NCBI RefSeq assembly: GCF_020497125.1
Contig: NC_059080.1
Span: forward strand, 72,460,618-72,524,617
DNA from: Mauremys mutica
Taxonomy: Eukaryota; Chordata; Testudines; Geoemydidae
Direction: 5' to 3'
Length of the DNA: 64,000 nt
The translations under genes were made by a program, and so were the position numbers. Of this stretch, positions 1 to 10,680 are shown piece after piece (the stretch's first letter is position 1; every line of letters starts with the position of its first letter). The notes under the pieces are model-generated. The model made no database searches, had not been told where the DNA came from, and was given only the letters and a program-made list of their open reading frames with translations.

Positions 1-960
1 TCTAGAGCAGCGTAATTCCCAGGCAGAGAGCTGGTAGGAGAACTGAGGCAAGAGCTTCCAGAAGCAAGAAGGCTCTGGTAGGAAGCCCCTGGATTTGGGA
101 GTAAGGAGGAAGAGGAGGGTTTGCAAATAATTCTCAGGCAGGTGTCCTACAGAGTGGAAACCTGCAGGGAGCAGTAGGCCTCTGTAGAAAACTCTGGAGT
201 AAGAGGTGGGGATGATTGATGTGCTGTGCTAGCTTTCTGTAGAAATAATAAAGCTAAAGCCCTGGGGAAAAGAGCCTGAACCAGATTCTGGGTGTGGTGT
301 CATTCCATCCTGTTCTGGGGAGGCAGGCCAGCAGCCGCCAGTTCTCTACAAGAAACTTCATCACCACTGGCATCCTCCTGATACCTTTGGTGTACTAAAG
401 CCATTGCTCAACAAAGGCTTATGTTCTTCCTCTATCTATGCAAATAGAGACTTTTTTTGTACATAAAGGATTTTTGCTTATGGTATAATGCTGTAAAGAT
501 GTAGTCCTCACCCTCAGCATATCACCAAATGCTTCTTTTGTAAGTTTAGTCATCCCTTAGGCTTGCTACAATTCCTTCATTTCAATGGATATGCATATAC
601 TAATTTATATTCTTCTACTGTGCTCATTAAAAGTGTAAATGGTTAACTGACAGCCCTATGTCATTTTCTGAGAAAGAGCAAGAGAAATTATGTGGTATGG
701 TAAAAAGGTTTGGCTGCATCTCGTAAAGTTACACCAGGGTTGAATGTAGTTCATGGTATACCAGTTACATTACATGGCCAAATCAAGGAGCTTTTACACA
801 GGCAAAACTCCTGTAGTAACCAAAGGGAGGGTTGACTTCACAAGAACTGTAGGATCAGGCCCTATATCTGGTCAGTCAGTTCCATTGCTTTTTTTCAAAC
901 TATGTATCAACAAATAAATAATAATAATAAAAAATTAGAGCCAGTTGAGAATTTTCCGTC
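1..960. other. Non-coding flank, no gene recognised
   Basis: No exon or convincing open frame. The first 350 bases are purine-rich and contain an AATAAA-type hexamer near 245-252, and may be the tail of an old LTR, but I cannot fix its ends. By gene order this lies in the SLC16A14 intron downstream of the exon at 4464-4607. Confidence 0.4.
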
Positions 961-1680
961 AGAATGATTGTTCCACAGAAAATGAAATTTAAGTTTGTTA
1001 AAAAAAATTTGATTTTCTGCTGGGAAAATCTAAATGAAATATTTCATTTTGGGTTGGTTTGATCAGAATCAGGAGACTTGTATTTTGAACTGACCTGGAA
1101 AATTTTAAACTGCAATTCTCTATCAGCACATTGCATCATGGGAGTTGTAGTTCAGGCCCTCAATCTCTCCTACAGGACAGGCTCCCTAGAGGACTACATG
1201 TCCCATAGTGTAATGTGACTTTTGCCTCTAGCCAAGCATCGTGGAAGTCACATGTCTGTTGTGACCATTGGTACATTATGGGAGATGAAGTCTGGCCATT
1301 AGGGAGAATGAGGGCATCATGCTTCTGAACTACAACTCCCATAAGGCAATGTGCCACTATGGGAAAATGCATTTTAATATTGAACTGATTCAAAGCAAAG
1401 TGTTTCAAGTCAGCTCACTAAACTGAAATGAAACATTTTGATTTGGGGATGTCAAAATGTTTCATTTTGATCAAAAATTTTGAAACAGACAAAAAAATGT
1501 CATGGATTGTTACATGAAAAAATTCCTAATTTCAATTTTTCATCCCAATTTGGAACAAAAACAAATGCTGAAATGTTAGAATTTCTCACTGGACAAAAGT
1601 TCCAAATTTCACTCAGCTCTTTTAAAAAAAATCTACCGGTAATACTCTTTTCTGTCTTGAGACAACAATGAAAACACGAT
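961..1680. repeat. Old fold-back repeat region
   Basis: An A/T-rich segment with self-complementary blocks. The phrase ATGGGAGTTGTAGTTC near 1138 is mirrored by GAACTACAACTCCCAT near 1326, and runs of TTTCATTTTG / CAAAATG-type words recur on either side. This is the pattern of a degraded DNA transposon with inverted ends. The short ORFs here (up to 82 codons) follow the repeat and show no protein signature. No target-site duplication was found. Confidence 0.45.
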
Positions 1681-2290
1681 GTCAAATTCAGTTTGCAGTT
1701 ACACTTCTGAGATGCTTTTGAGATTAGGCTTGGTTAAAAGAGTCTAATTGAAGTACAATCTGGTCCTCTGTCTAGCATCAAATTTGGGAAGCACAGAAGT
1801 TTTCTGGGTCATAGATTTTCTGCAGTTCATATTGGTCCCTTCTTTTAACTGCGACTTTTTTATCAAGATTAGGGAGGTTTTCCGAGTTAGTTTCTCTTCC
1901 CAGAAAGCAAAAGAATCTTAGCACAAATATACAGCAAGAACAGAAGCTGGCTCATCCCAGACTTGAAAAAGACACTGAGAAATAGTAGTGTTTGTTGATG
2001 CAGAAGGGACTGACTAAGCTCCAGAACTTAAGGTGCAACCAGGCTTGAAGTCCAATTTGGCTAAAGATAAAGAGCTGGAGAGCCTCTAGGCTGAAGTGAC
2101 CACCTTGTGAAAAGAACTGGAATCATGCTGGGTGATGCCACTACAACAAAAAGATGGACTGAGCCAGGAGGTACTCTCAGCTGATTGAAGCTAAGAGCTG
2201 CCTGGCCATAGGTCCAAAGACATGGGACAGTGACAAAGCTACAAGGTAAAGCCACAACCACACCCTTGCTAAAAAAAAACCAAAGAGCTC
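1681..2290. other. Unassigned sequence, possible decayed coding remnant
   Basis: No intact frame. Between about 1990 and 2290 one plus-strand reading has many charged and leucine-rich stretches broken by stops. With 2511-3010 it might be an old processed pseudogene, but I recognise no protein. Confidence 0.2.
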
Positions 2291-2510
2291 TACTCCAAAG
2301 AAAGCAGCAAAGAGTCCTGTTGCACCTTATAGACTAACAGATGTATTGGAGCATGAGCTTCCGAGGGTGAATACCCACTTCGTCGGATGCATCCACGAAA
2401 GCTCATGCTCCAATACGTCTATTAGTCTATAAGGTGCCACAGGACTCTTTGCTGCTTTTACAGATCCAGACTAATATGGCTACCCCTCTGATACTTTACT
2501 CCAAAGAAAG
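2291..2510 (-). mobile_element. Fold-back SINE-like element with 14 bp TSD
   Basis: The element (2305-2496) has near-palindromic arms at about 2301-2360 and 2399-2457. It is flanked by a perfect 14 bp direct repeat, tactccaaagaaag, at 2291-2304 and 2497-2510. A TSD of this length is typical of LINE-mediated retroposition rather than cut-and-paste transposition. The minus strand begins near GTATCAGAGGGGTAGCC, which I remember as the start of a very common chelonian repeat. The fold-back form means a transcript would form a long hairpin. Confidence 0.75.
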
Positions 2511-4463
2511 AGGAAGATAAAGGTGATTTTCACATATTGAATATCATCCATAAAATAGTGTGGCTGAAGAAAGAACAGAAGTGGGTGTTGCTAAGTGAGA
2601 TATTATAAGCTGTGGGCAAAACACTGCAATCGCTGATTTCCGGAAATCCTGAAAGGGATCTGAACCTGAACAGAGATATCCTTAACTTGGATGTGTGCAT
2701 CCAGGGAGACTCGTCTCCAGAAGTTCAGGAGACCACTACCACAGAAAAGTTTATTTGTGGTGAAATACCAGTTCTGTTAACAAGACAGGAGGTGGCAAAG
2801 AGATCCTGCCATCTAGGTGCGTGGTGTAAATTATGACATGCCATGGACTATGGATGACCACGTGCACACTATGGGCTACCTACAACAGAGAGAACCTCAG
2901 ATCCTGGTTACTTAAATTTTTCTGATGAAGATAAGGCTATTGCCAAGGACGGTTCCCATGATAAAGATATTGCCAAGTATACTGGTTGTCTTTCTGGTAG
3001 CAGCTAAACAAAAAGTGCCTCCCTGTCTGGGGAACATGGCTAAATGATAACTTTGATCGAGTCTACATTTTGGATATAGATTGGCTCTTGAGGGGGAAGC
3101 TTTGTGATAGCGCTGTGTCTGCCCTTTAAAGGCAGTTGTGCCTAGAGGTCAGCCCATTTAGATATAGATATATCTATAGATATAAAGTGTGTCTGTGTTA
3201 TAGACAGATAGATAGATATGAGTGGCGCTTGGTAGGAAATCCCATCACTGTCTCTTTAAGAGCCTAGGACCAGGAGTCCTTCAGAGAGGGTGGGGCAGAG
3301 ATCCCCTGTCCCCCAACAAATTGCAGATAAACTGGGGGAAGGGAACCAGCATAAAAGTAGTCTCCTCCCTCATGTCAGAGCAGACCGGGAGATATCAGCA
3401 GGGAAAGGCTGATCTGTGAAGCACCTAGAGGGCTAATGAAGGGAAAGTGCCAGCTGAGGGAGAAGCTGGCAAAGGCCCTACAGCTGACTAACCCACAACT
3501 CAGCTCCAGAGAGAAGAACTGAGGGCTCCACCTTAAGAAGGACTAGACGATTTGTTAAAATAACTCACTTTCAGAGAGGGGATCTGGGGAGGAACTTCAG
3601 TTTAAGGAGAGAGTGAAGGAGGAAAAATACAGCGTAGTTCCAAGTTGGGGACTCCTGCTTAAAGAAGCACAGAAAAGGAGGACTCCAAAGAAGGAACCGG
3701 GAAAGGTTGCAGAACAAAATAAGAAACTCTTTCCAGGCACAGGAAGGAAGAGTATCTTGAAGGAAGGAACTAGCTGGACTGAGTCTGAGATGACAAATGC
3801 CTCCGCTGTATCTGAGTAAGGTCCTAGTTATGCTTATGACTGTTACTAATTAAATGAGACCCTTGGAAGAGGGGGTGCCCTCTGACTAAAAAAGGTCTTT
3901 CTGGACTTGTTTATAAACCAAGGCAGGACCAGCCTGTGGTGCCATCCCTGACTGAAAGGTGGCATGGCTGGGTGACCTCTATGCCATCCCACCACTGACA
4001 AAACATCTTCACATGCTGTATGATAGAACTTGCATGACAAAAATAGCCATTTGATCTGATGGTGCTCTCACTTTCACTAGTATAATTCTGTTAGACAATG
4101 GAGTTACACTAATGTAAAAATGGTGTGGAATAAAAATCAGGCCCATTGGACTACAATCTATCACATGCATCAGTATTAATTTGGAATAACTCCACTGACC
4201 TCAAAGTGAGAGCAGAACCTTGCCTATTATGTCTAAAACCATAGCACAATAACATTAGTTTGACTGTGCAAGCAGAATAAACTAAACGAAAAATTGTTAA
4301 ATGGCATTTCCCCACCTAAAATCACTTTATCAGAAGTTTTTAAAAAATCAAATATTAAAATGACCCAAGAACAATCTTAGCTTCTCTCATGTTCTCAGCG
4401 AATGGACTGCCAGAAGACACTGACACTATTTAAAAGCATTTCCAAATATAAATATTTGCTTAC
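2511..4463. other. Intronic sequence, no gene; short tetranucleotide tract
   Basis: Contains a TAGATA/TATC-rich simple tract at about 3160-3218, a 74-codon ORF at 2612-2836 and a 68-codon ORF at 3613-3819, neither of which starts with a recognised signature. A copy of a common short fold-back repeat with the words GGAGTTACAC and AATCAGGCCC lies near 4076-4145. The next SLC16A14 exon would be expected to the left but is not in this window. Confidence 0.4.
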
Positions 4464-4607
4464 CAGCTGTCACGCCAAATGTAATGAAGAGGTAATGTAC
4501 ATTTGAGGCATAGGCACTCAATACCCAGCCTAGGGCATTCAAGATCCCGCCAATTATTGCTGTCTTGCGGCACCCACATGTGTTAATGAATAAACCAATG
4601 AAAGGAC
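4464..4607 (-). CDS. SLC16A14: SLC16A14 (monocarboxylate transporter 14), internal coding exon
   Basis: This 144 bp exon encodes the second part of the N-terminal membrane bundle of a major-facilitator-superfamily transporter of the monocarboxylate transporter family, a plasma-membrane protein of poorly defined substrate. On the minus strand it follows an acceptor ending CAG (4610-4608) and ends at a GTAAGC donor (4463-4458). It starts with the last two bases of a glycine codon begun in the exon at 10404, so the frame is continuous: ...LIVG / PFIGLFINTCGCRKTA. The ending FITFGVTAG matches the known vertebrate protein closely. Exon length is a multiple of three with phase 1 at both ends. The following exons, including the rest of the 12 membrane helices, are left of the window. 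No frameshift or stop was seen. Confidence 0.93.
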
Positions 4608-7600
4608 CTGTCACAGAACATGAAGAAGAATTTGCTAAAAGGTTTGTGTAAAGCCCTTACTGTGAAACTTATTAAAAGCCTTAACTATCATTTTCAAACA
4701 AAATATGAAACAGTTTAATTGAAATTGTTAAATGCAATTAAAAGGATTATTTTTTCCTGTTAACCCCTTTAGGCCCTCAAAAATGTCATTCAGTTAACCC
4801 CTTGAGGCCCTTGGCTAATAACTCTGCCAATACCTGAATTCAAAGTTCTTTATTTCATCTGCAGTGGCTTATGATAATGCAAATGCTTAGTAGACCACAG
4901 AATCCTGCTCCTAAATCCACTTCATGCTGCTGCAACCAAATTAACGAAAAACGGTCAGCAAAGAATTCCCCCTCAGCAGTTTAATTCTCTGCTAGAGGAA
5001 AGTCCCCAGTAATGGTGTAGCTGCTTCCCTGACCCAGCTACTCTCCCCAACCGCTGCTTCTCTGGGATGAGGGAACCGTGACTGCCTCCCTCTAACTGCA
5101 GTATTCCCCTCCCCCCACACTGTACTCTCAGGTGGAATCAAGATTCTAGCCACTGAATCTACATTCCTCAGGGATTCATTAGGCAAGGTGTGAGTTAAGC
5201 AGAAGACCAACTAATTTGTCTGTTGCAATGTGAAAATGTCTGCTTCCATGCTCTAAAGAAGGATTTCCTCAACTCAGGGACCACATTCACATTGGCTTTC
5301 TCTCTCACAGAGGTGCGATGATCCAGCTGAAATGAAACCTTTTATCCAGTACAGCTGAGAAACACTGTGCTGTCTCAAAATTTGTGAAAATGAAGGCCAA
5401 ATCTTACAGTAAAGATCCACCCCTTAGTTTGATTTGTTGCTATTTCACAGCCTCTGGAGAGGCAGATATACTTTTATTTATTTATGTATTTACTGATATA
5501 TAAAATGTATTCTATTATGACTTAGATGCATGTATAGAATTTAATAACATAATCAGTCCATTCCCCATTAACTAAATTCTTGAGAAAAGATGAGCCTTGT
5601 TCCATGCCTTAAAGATCAACAGATGGGCTCTTTTGGACAGCTGGGAAAATTAATTTTAAACTCTTGAGCCCTCCAGAACATCCTTTTAATAGCTCCCTGA
5701 CACTTAAATCTAGGGCCTGCCAGCTACAACACCCCAGTATACTTCCACTGCCAATGCAGCACATTTGAATAGCTATATGCCTACTCACATGGATTTGCCC
5801 ATGGTAAGTCACAGAGCATAATTTAGCAACCAAACATATCAAGCTGATTCTGGACATTCTTTGAAGGATACATCCCTCAGCACTTGTGATTGATGTAATC
5901 CATTTCCCAGATGTTTCACTCTAAACTATCCTTGATCCTCACATCAACTTTCAGAAATGTCAAGCATCATGACACCCAACAAACTTAGTGAGGAGGCAGA
6001 TGACAGTAGTCTATGAACCACTGTCAAATACCATGGTAAAGGAACGCCACCATGTACAGTGAAAACAACATCCACAGTATAAGTCTTTTGTCACGTTCAA
6101 GGGCATGCATATTTGTAGAATGTCCTCTGCTATGTATTTAGTAGGCATGAAGTAAGATTTGTATCTTGTGCAGTGGTTGATATTACTGCACATAAACATC
6201 CTGTTCCTTTGCTTAAGAGATGTACGTTTTGTTTTTTTAATGTGATTCCTGCATTTGATTTAACAAAATTGTGCCTTTATTCTACCTAGGTACCTGAGTA
6301 CCTAACAAAATTATAAGATTCAGCAGGATGTCAGAGTCTTTTAAATTGCTACTGTGTCTTCTAATATTGATCCTAAACTGTTGATGTTAGTGATTCAGAC
6401 TCAGTGGATGGCCCTGCACTGCTTGTTATGGATGTGATTACATAGAACTTTCTGTTTAATCTATCTTGGCACTTTGTCCTGTTGATCCCATTTGATGCTG
6501 TTATTTAACCACCCTTATAAATGTGTCACTGAGCCTGTGACAGGTACTACAGGATAATCTATTTACACTCAGGTGAAGGGGGAACAACTAAATGTGGTCT
6601 GTGTAACAGCCAAAATATGGCACCTTATATCCCTGGGAGTGCAGATCTGGAAAGCGCTCTCTCAGGCGCTCATACATGCAACAGACAAATACACCTGGCA
6701 GGTAGAGAAGGATTGGAATTGCTTCTGCAACCCTGTTAATCTAGATTAGTTTAGTCACTGTACAGAATCTCTGAAAGTCAACATCTATCTATCTATCCTT
6801 TAAATAGCACAGAGAGCAGCATTCCCTGCACTGATTTAAGTATTAGTGATGGTATCAACTTTTGCAGAGGCAGGTGGTGCATCCCACCACTCAGCTGAAA
6901 ATAAGAGGCCTGTCTGTAAAACTCTGACAAAGAAATATGTAAATAAACCCAGAGGATAAGTGGTTGAATGCTGCTCTGAGAGTGTTAGTGATTTTAATGA
7001 CATTTTAACTATTATAAGCCTTTGCGACTTTGGAACTTAATTTTATCCCAAATTATCTTCATTGTTAATTATTAATGATTAACATATTTCAACTAAAAGA
7101 TATTTTAGTTACTTGTTTGCCTTTCATTCTTGAAGACCAAAAATAAACTACAGTTTCTGAGTATTAGGAAGATACAGGGAAATGTCGACTGTCCTAGCGT
7201 GATTCAAGATTTACCTTGCTCTCTGGGGGGTTTGGTCAAATCCTGCCCTGACTAGGACTCCTTGGCACCCCACTGAAGTAACTGAGATTGCACAGAGTTT
7301 AATCATGTAGGATGTGTACACCTAACTCCAACAATATTGACAGACATTTCACCTTACATCGAGCAGAGAATATACCAATTTTTTCTGGATTGAACTAAGA
7401 CTTAATGGGACCCGGCTACACTAATATTTTGGGGTCTTTTAGGGACTCTTCCATCTTCCTCCAAGCCTCCCCTCTTCCAGGCAGGCTGTTCACACCTCAG
7501 ACAGACTCTAAATATGATTCTACACTGCCTTGCACCTTGTGCTATCTTTTACACTTGTGTAAAGTGGGTATTAGACTTTGCATATGTGTAAATGACAGCA

Positions 7601-7906
7601 CAAAGCATCAGATAGTGAAGAATCAGTCCCTAATTCTGTTCCTTCCAGCCTTATCTCTCGACCTCCCAAGTTGACTCTAAGATAGACTCCAAGCTTTTTG
7701 GAAGGACTATTATTTTTCTCCCACTCCTGATCCTTCTGCCAACTGATTCAGCACCCACTGATTCAGAACCCACCGGGCAATTAGCTGGCACCACTCAGAT
7801 ATACGTTACATGACTGCCTACTGCTCTTCCTCCTCGCCTCACTGTTGTTTCCCCCCAGCTTCACTGCTGCTCTCTGCCTCCCTCTGACTACATGGCTCAC
7901 ATGCCA
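4608..7906. other. SLC16A14 intron, mostly unassigned sequence
   Basis: Right of the 4464-4607 exon. AT-rich, with no exon-like frame flanked by splice sites. Simple tracts occur near 5470-5500 (TTTA) and 6783-6798 (TATC). A decayed copy of the common short repeat with TTTACACTTGTGTAAA lies near 7530-7640. Confidence 0.5.
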
Positions 7907-8313
7907 GGGTATGTCTACACTGCAAAGAAAAGCCTGTGGTGCCAAGTCATAGGCCTGGTCTACACTACGCGTTTAAACCGAATTTAGCAGCGTTAAACCG
8001 ATTTAACCCTGCACCCGTCCACACAATGAGGCCCTTTATATCGATATAAAGGGCTCTTTAAACCGATTTCTGTACTCCTCCCCGACGAGAGGAGTAGCGC
8101 TGAAATCGGTATTGCCATGTTGGATTAGGGTTAGTGTGGCCGCAAATCGATGGTATTGGCCTCCGGGTGGTATCCCACAGTGCACCATTGTGACTGCTCT
8201 GGAAAGCAATCTGAACTCGGATGCACTGGCCAGATAGACAGGAAAAGCCCTGCGAACTTTTGAATTTCATTTCCTGTTTGCCCAGCGTGGAGCTCTGATC
8301 AGCACGGGTGGCA

Positions 8314-8560
8314 ATGCAGTCCCAAATCCAAAAAGGGCTCCAGCATGGACTGTACAGGAGATACTGGATCTGATCGCTGTATGGGGAGACAAATCTGTTC
8401 TATCAGAGCTCTGTTACAGAATACGAAATGACAAAGCATTTGAAAAAATCTCACAGCAGGGACTCAGCACAGTGCTGCGTGACAAGCGTAACGGAAAGCC
8501 AAAGAATCAAATGGACGCTCATGGAGGGAGGGAGGGGGTACTGAGGACTCCAGCTATCCC
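8314..8560 (+). pseudogene. Myb/SANT-like Harbinger accessory gene remnant
   Basis: From 8331 the plus strand reads KRAPAWT followed by EILDLIAVWGDKSVLSEL, which aligns with the DNA-binding domain start of the Myb-like protein in element A. The reading frame breaks after about 40 codons, and the upstream ATG at 8314 is in a different frame. The trihelix core that should follow is missing or scrambled. Non-functional; it shows how the 2.1 kb element descends from an autonomous Harbinger. Confidence 0.75.
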
Positions 8561-9079
8561 ACAGTCCCCGCAGTCTCCGAAAAGCATTTGCATTCTTGGC
8601 TGAGCTCCAAATGCCTGAAGGGTCAAAAACATTTTCCCGAGTGTTTCAGGGTGTATGTCGTCAATTTACACCCTTCCCCCACCCCGAAAGAAAAGGGAAA
8701 AAAATCATTTCTCACCTTTTTTCAATGTCACCCTATGTCTACTGCATGCTGCTGATAGACAGGGTGCTGCAGCGCTGAACACCAGCATCCCCTTCCCGGT
8801 GGCAGATGGTGCAAAATGACTGGTAGCCATCGTCATCATCAGCCTGTGAGTGCTCCTGGCTGGCCTCGGTGAGGTCGGCCGGGGGCACCTGGGAAAAATA
8901 GGAATGACTCCCGGTCATTCCTGGCAGATGGTACAAAAGGATTGGTAACCATCCTCATTATAGCAACTAGGGGCTGAGCTCCATCAGCTCCGCCCCTTTC
9001 ATGTCTAAAGAAAAGATTCTGTACTGCCTGGACTATCATAGCAGCTGGAGGCTGCCTCCCCTTCATTTTATCTCACTAA

Positions 9080-9260
9080 AAGTCAGTGTTTCTTATTCCT
9101 GCATTCTTTATTACTTCATCATACAAATGGGGGGACACTGCCACGGTAGCCCAGGAGGGTTGGGGGAGGAGGGAAGCAACAGGTAGGGTTGTTGCAGGGG
9201 CACCTCCTAGAATGGCATGCAGCTCATCATTTCTGCGGGATCTCTGGGGCTCTGACATGG
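9080..9260 (-). pseudogene. Inverted Myb-like gene fragment inside non-autonomous Harbinger
   Basis: The minus strand reads a short frame containing NDELHAILGGAPATTLPV, matching the segment of the Myb-like protein just after its DNA-binding domain in element A (AELHAILGG). It lies opposite to the Myb remnant at 8314, so the internal part of this family is a rearranged or chimeric piece. The same inverted fragment occurs in element C (about 45370-45520) and in element D (about 61750-61910). Confidence 0.55.
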
Positions 9261-10403
9261 AGCGGCTGTACTCTCTGGTTCTCTAGTACACTTGCCCCAT
9301 ATTCTAGGCAGGACTGACTCTATTTTTAGACAAAACATAAAGAAGGGAATGACCCAGGGAGTCATTCCCATTTTTGTCCATGCACCCCCGGCTGACCTCA
9401 GCGAGGCCAGCCAGGAGCACCCATGATAGCAGCAGATGGTACAAAAGGATTGATAACCATCATCGCCAATTTCCAAATGCAAACAGTGCAAAATGACTGA
9501 TAACCATCATCTCATCGTCAATTTACAATGGCAGACGGTGCAATAGTGATGGTAATCGTCTCTGCTACCTTGCAAAGGCAAATGAATGCTGCTGTGTAGC
9601 ACTGCAGTACCGCCTCTGTCAGCAGCATCCAGTACACATACGGTGACAGTGACAAAAGGCAAAACAGGCTCCATGGTTGCCATGCTATGGCGTCTGTCAG
9701 GGCAATCCAGGTGAAAAGGGGCGCGAAATTATTGTCTGCTGTTGCTTTCACGGAGGAAGGATTGAGTGACGACATTTACCCAGAATCACCCGTGACACTG
9801 TTTTTGCCCCATCATGCATTGGGATCTCAACCCAGAATTCCAATGGGCGGGGGAGACTGCGGGAACTACGGGATAGCTACGGGATAGCTACCCACAGTGC
9901 AACGCTCCGGAAATTGACACTAGCCACGGTACATGGACACACACTGCCGAATTAATGTGCTTAGTGTGGCCGCGTGCACTCAACTTTATACAATCTGTTT
10001 TAAAAAATGGTTTCTGTAAAATCGGAATAATCCCGTAGTGTAGACATACCCTTAGACCCAAGGTCAATTGACTGAGGCTTGCGTGGCTTGGGCTGCAGGG
10101 CTAAGAGTAGCAGCGTAGACCTTAGAGCTCGGCCTGGAGCCCAAGTTCCAGAAGGAGGGGCTTGAAGCCTGGACTCCAACCCAAGTGGGAATGTCTACGG
10201 GGCTATTTTTAGCCCCACAGCCCAAATCAGTTGCTATGGTAGACAACTGAATTTGGCCTCGTGACTTTAAAACTACAGTCCAAGAACACTATGGCCTACT
10301 CAGTTACCATATTTGAATACTGCAAGAAAATACTTGGCATGGGGGGAGATGGTTTATACGTTAAACCTATACAGTTTTGCAATATAATTATATTGGAACA
10401 TAC

Positions 10404-10665
10404 CTACGATCAATGTAATACCCATGCTAAGGGAGCTAACCCATGCAGTCAATCCTCGACTTTGACTGAATTCTTCAAGCCATTCCATGTTAAGTATTCC
10501 AAGGGCCATTTGTGACCCCATGATGAGTATATGTACAAGGAAGGAAGAAAGGACAATCATCCAAGCCCATCCGCCATCAATGTTTGGATTAGGTTTAAGT
10601 GTCTTCGTTTTATCTTTTGAATCATCTTCAAAATCATATCCAATATCTTCTTGAGTGGTGCACAT
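10404..10665 (-). CDS. SLC16A14: SLC16A14 (monocarboxylate transporter 14), first coding exon
   Basis: Encodes residues 1-87 plus the first base of a glycine codon. The chosen start is ATG at 10665-10663, giving MCTTQEDIGYDFEDD, which aligns with the known N-terminus of vertebrate SLC16A14. A longer reading from 10674 begins with GTG and is not used. The exon begins at 10680 after an acceptor on the minus strand (tttgtccgtttcag), leaving a 15 bp 5' UTR segment, so at least one noncoding exon lies further upstream. The family motif DGGWAW is at residues 30-35, followed by helix 1 (about 36-58), the amphipathic linker NMEWLEEF, and the start of helix 2 (SLSMGITLIVG). The donor is GTATGT at 10403. 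Predicted function: proton-coupled or facilitated transport of a monocarboxylate-like solute at the plasma membrane; the substrate is not settled for this member. Confidence 0.95.
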
Positions 10666-10680
10666 TTTCCCCACAGTATT

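Larger units (their letters stand above)
7952..10051. mobile_element. Non-autonomous PIF/Harbinger copy 1 (about 2.1 kb)
   Basis: The left end reads GGCCTGGTCTACACTA and the right end is the complement of GGGTATGTCTACACTA, giving inverted termini of the same type as elements A, C and D. The flanking triplets are ATA and TTA, close to the 3 bp TWA-type duplication of Harbingers. No transposase is encoded. The left part keeps a decayed Myb-like segment on the plus strand, the middle part an inverted Myb-like fragment, and the right part matches the transposase-side flank of element A. It closely resembles element C and so represents a multi-copy family. It lies within SLC16A14, between the two coding exons. 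Confidence 0.85.
7907..10290. repeat. Older Harbinger-type MITE split by a younger Harbinger
   Basis: The left end, GGGTATGTCTACACTGCAAA at about 7911, resumes after the inserted element at 10052 with the low-complexity core that I associate with turtle MITEs (GGGCTGCAGGGCTAA near 10090, later mirrored by TTTTTAGCCCCACAGCCC near 10206). The interruption is exactly the Harbinger copy 7952-10051. The right terminal repeat is not recognisable, so the element is probably truncated. Confidence 0.6.

Noticed and set aside
2511..3010. Possible processed pseudogene around the 74-codon ORF at 2612
   Set aside because: Charged peptide without any family I recognise; stops on both sides. A translated database search would decide.
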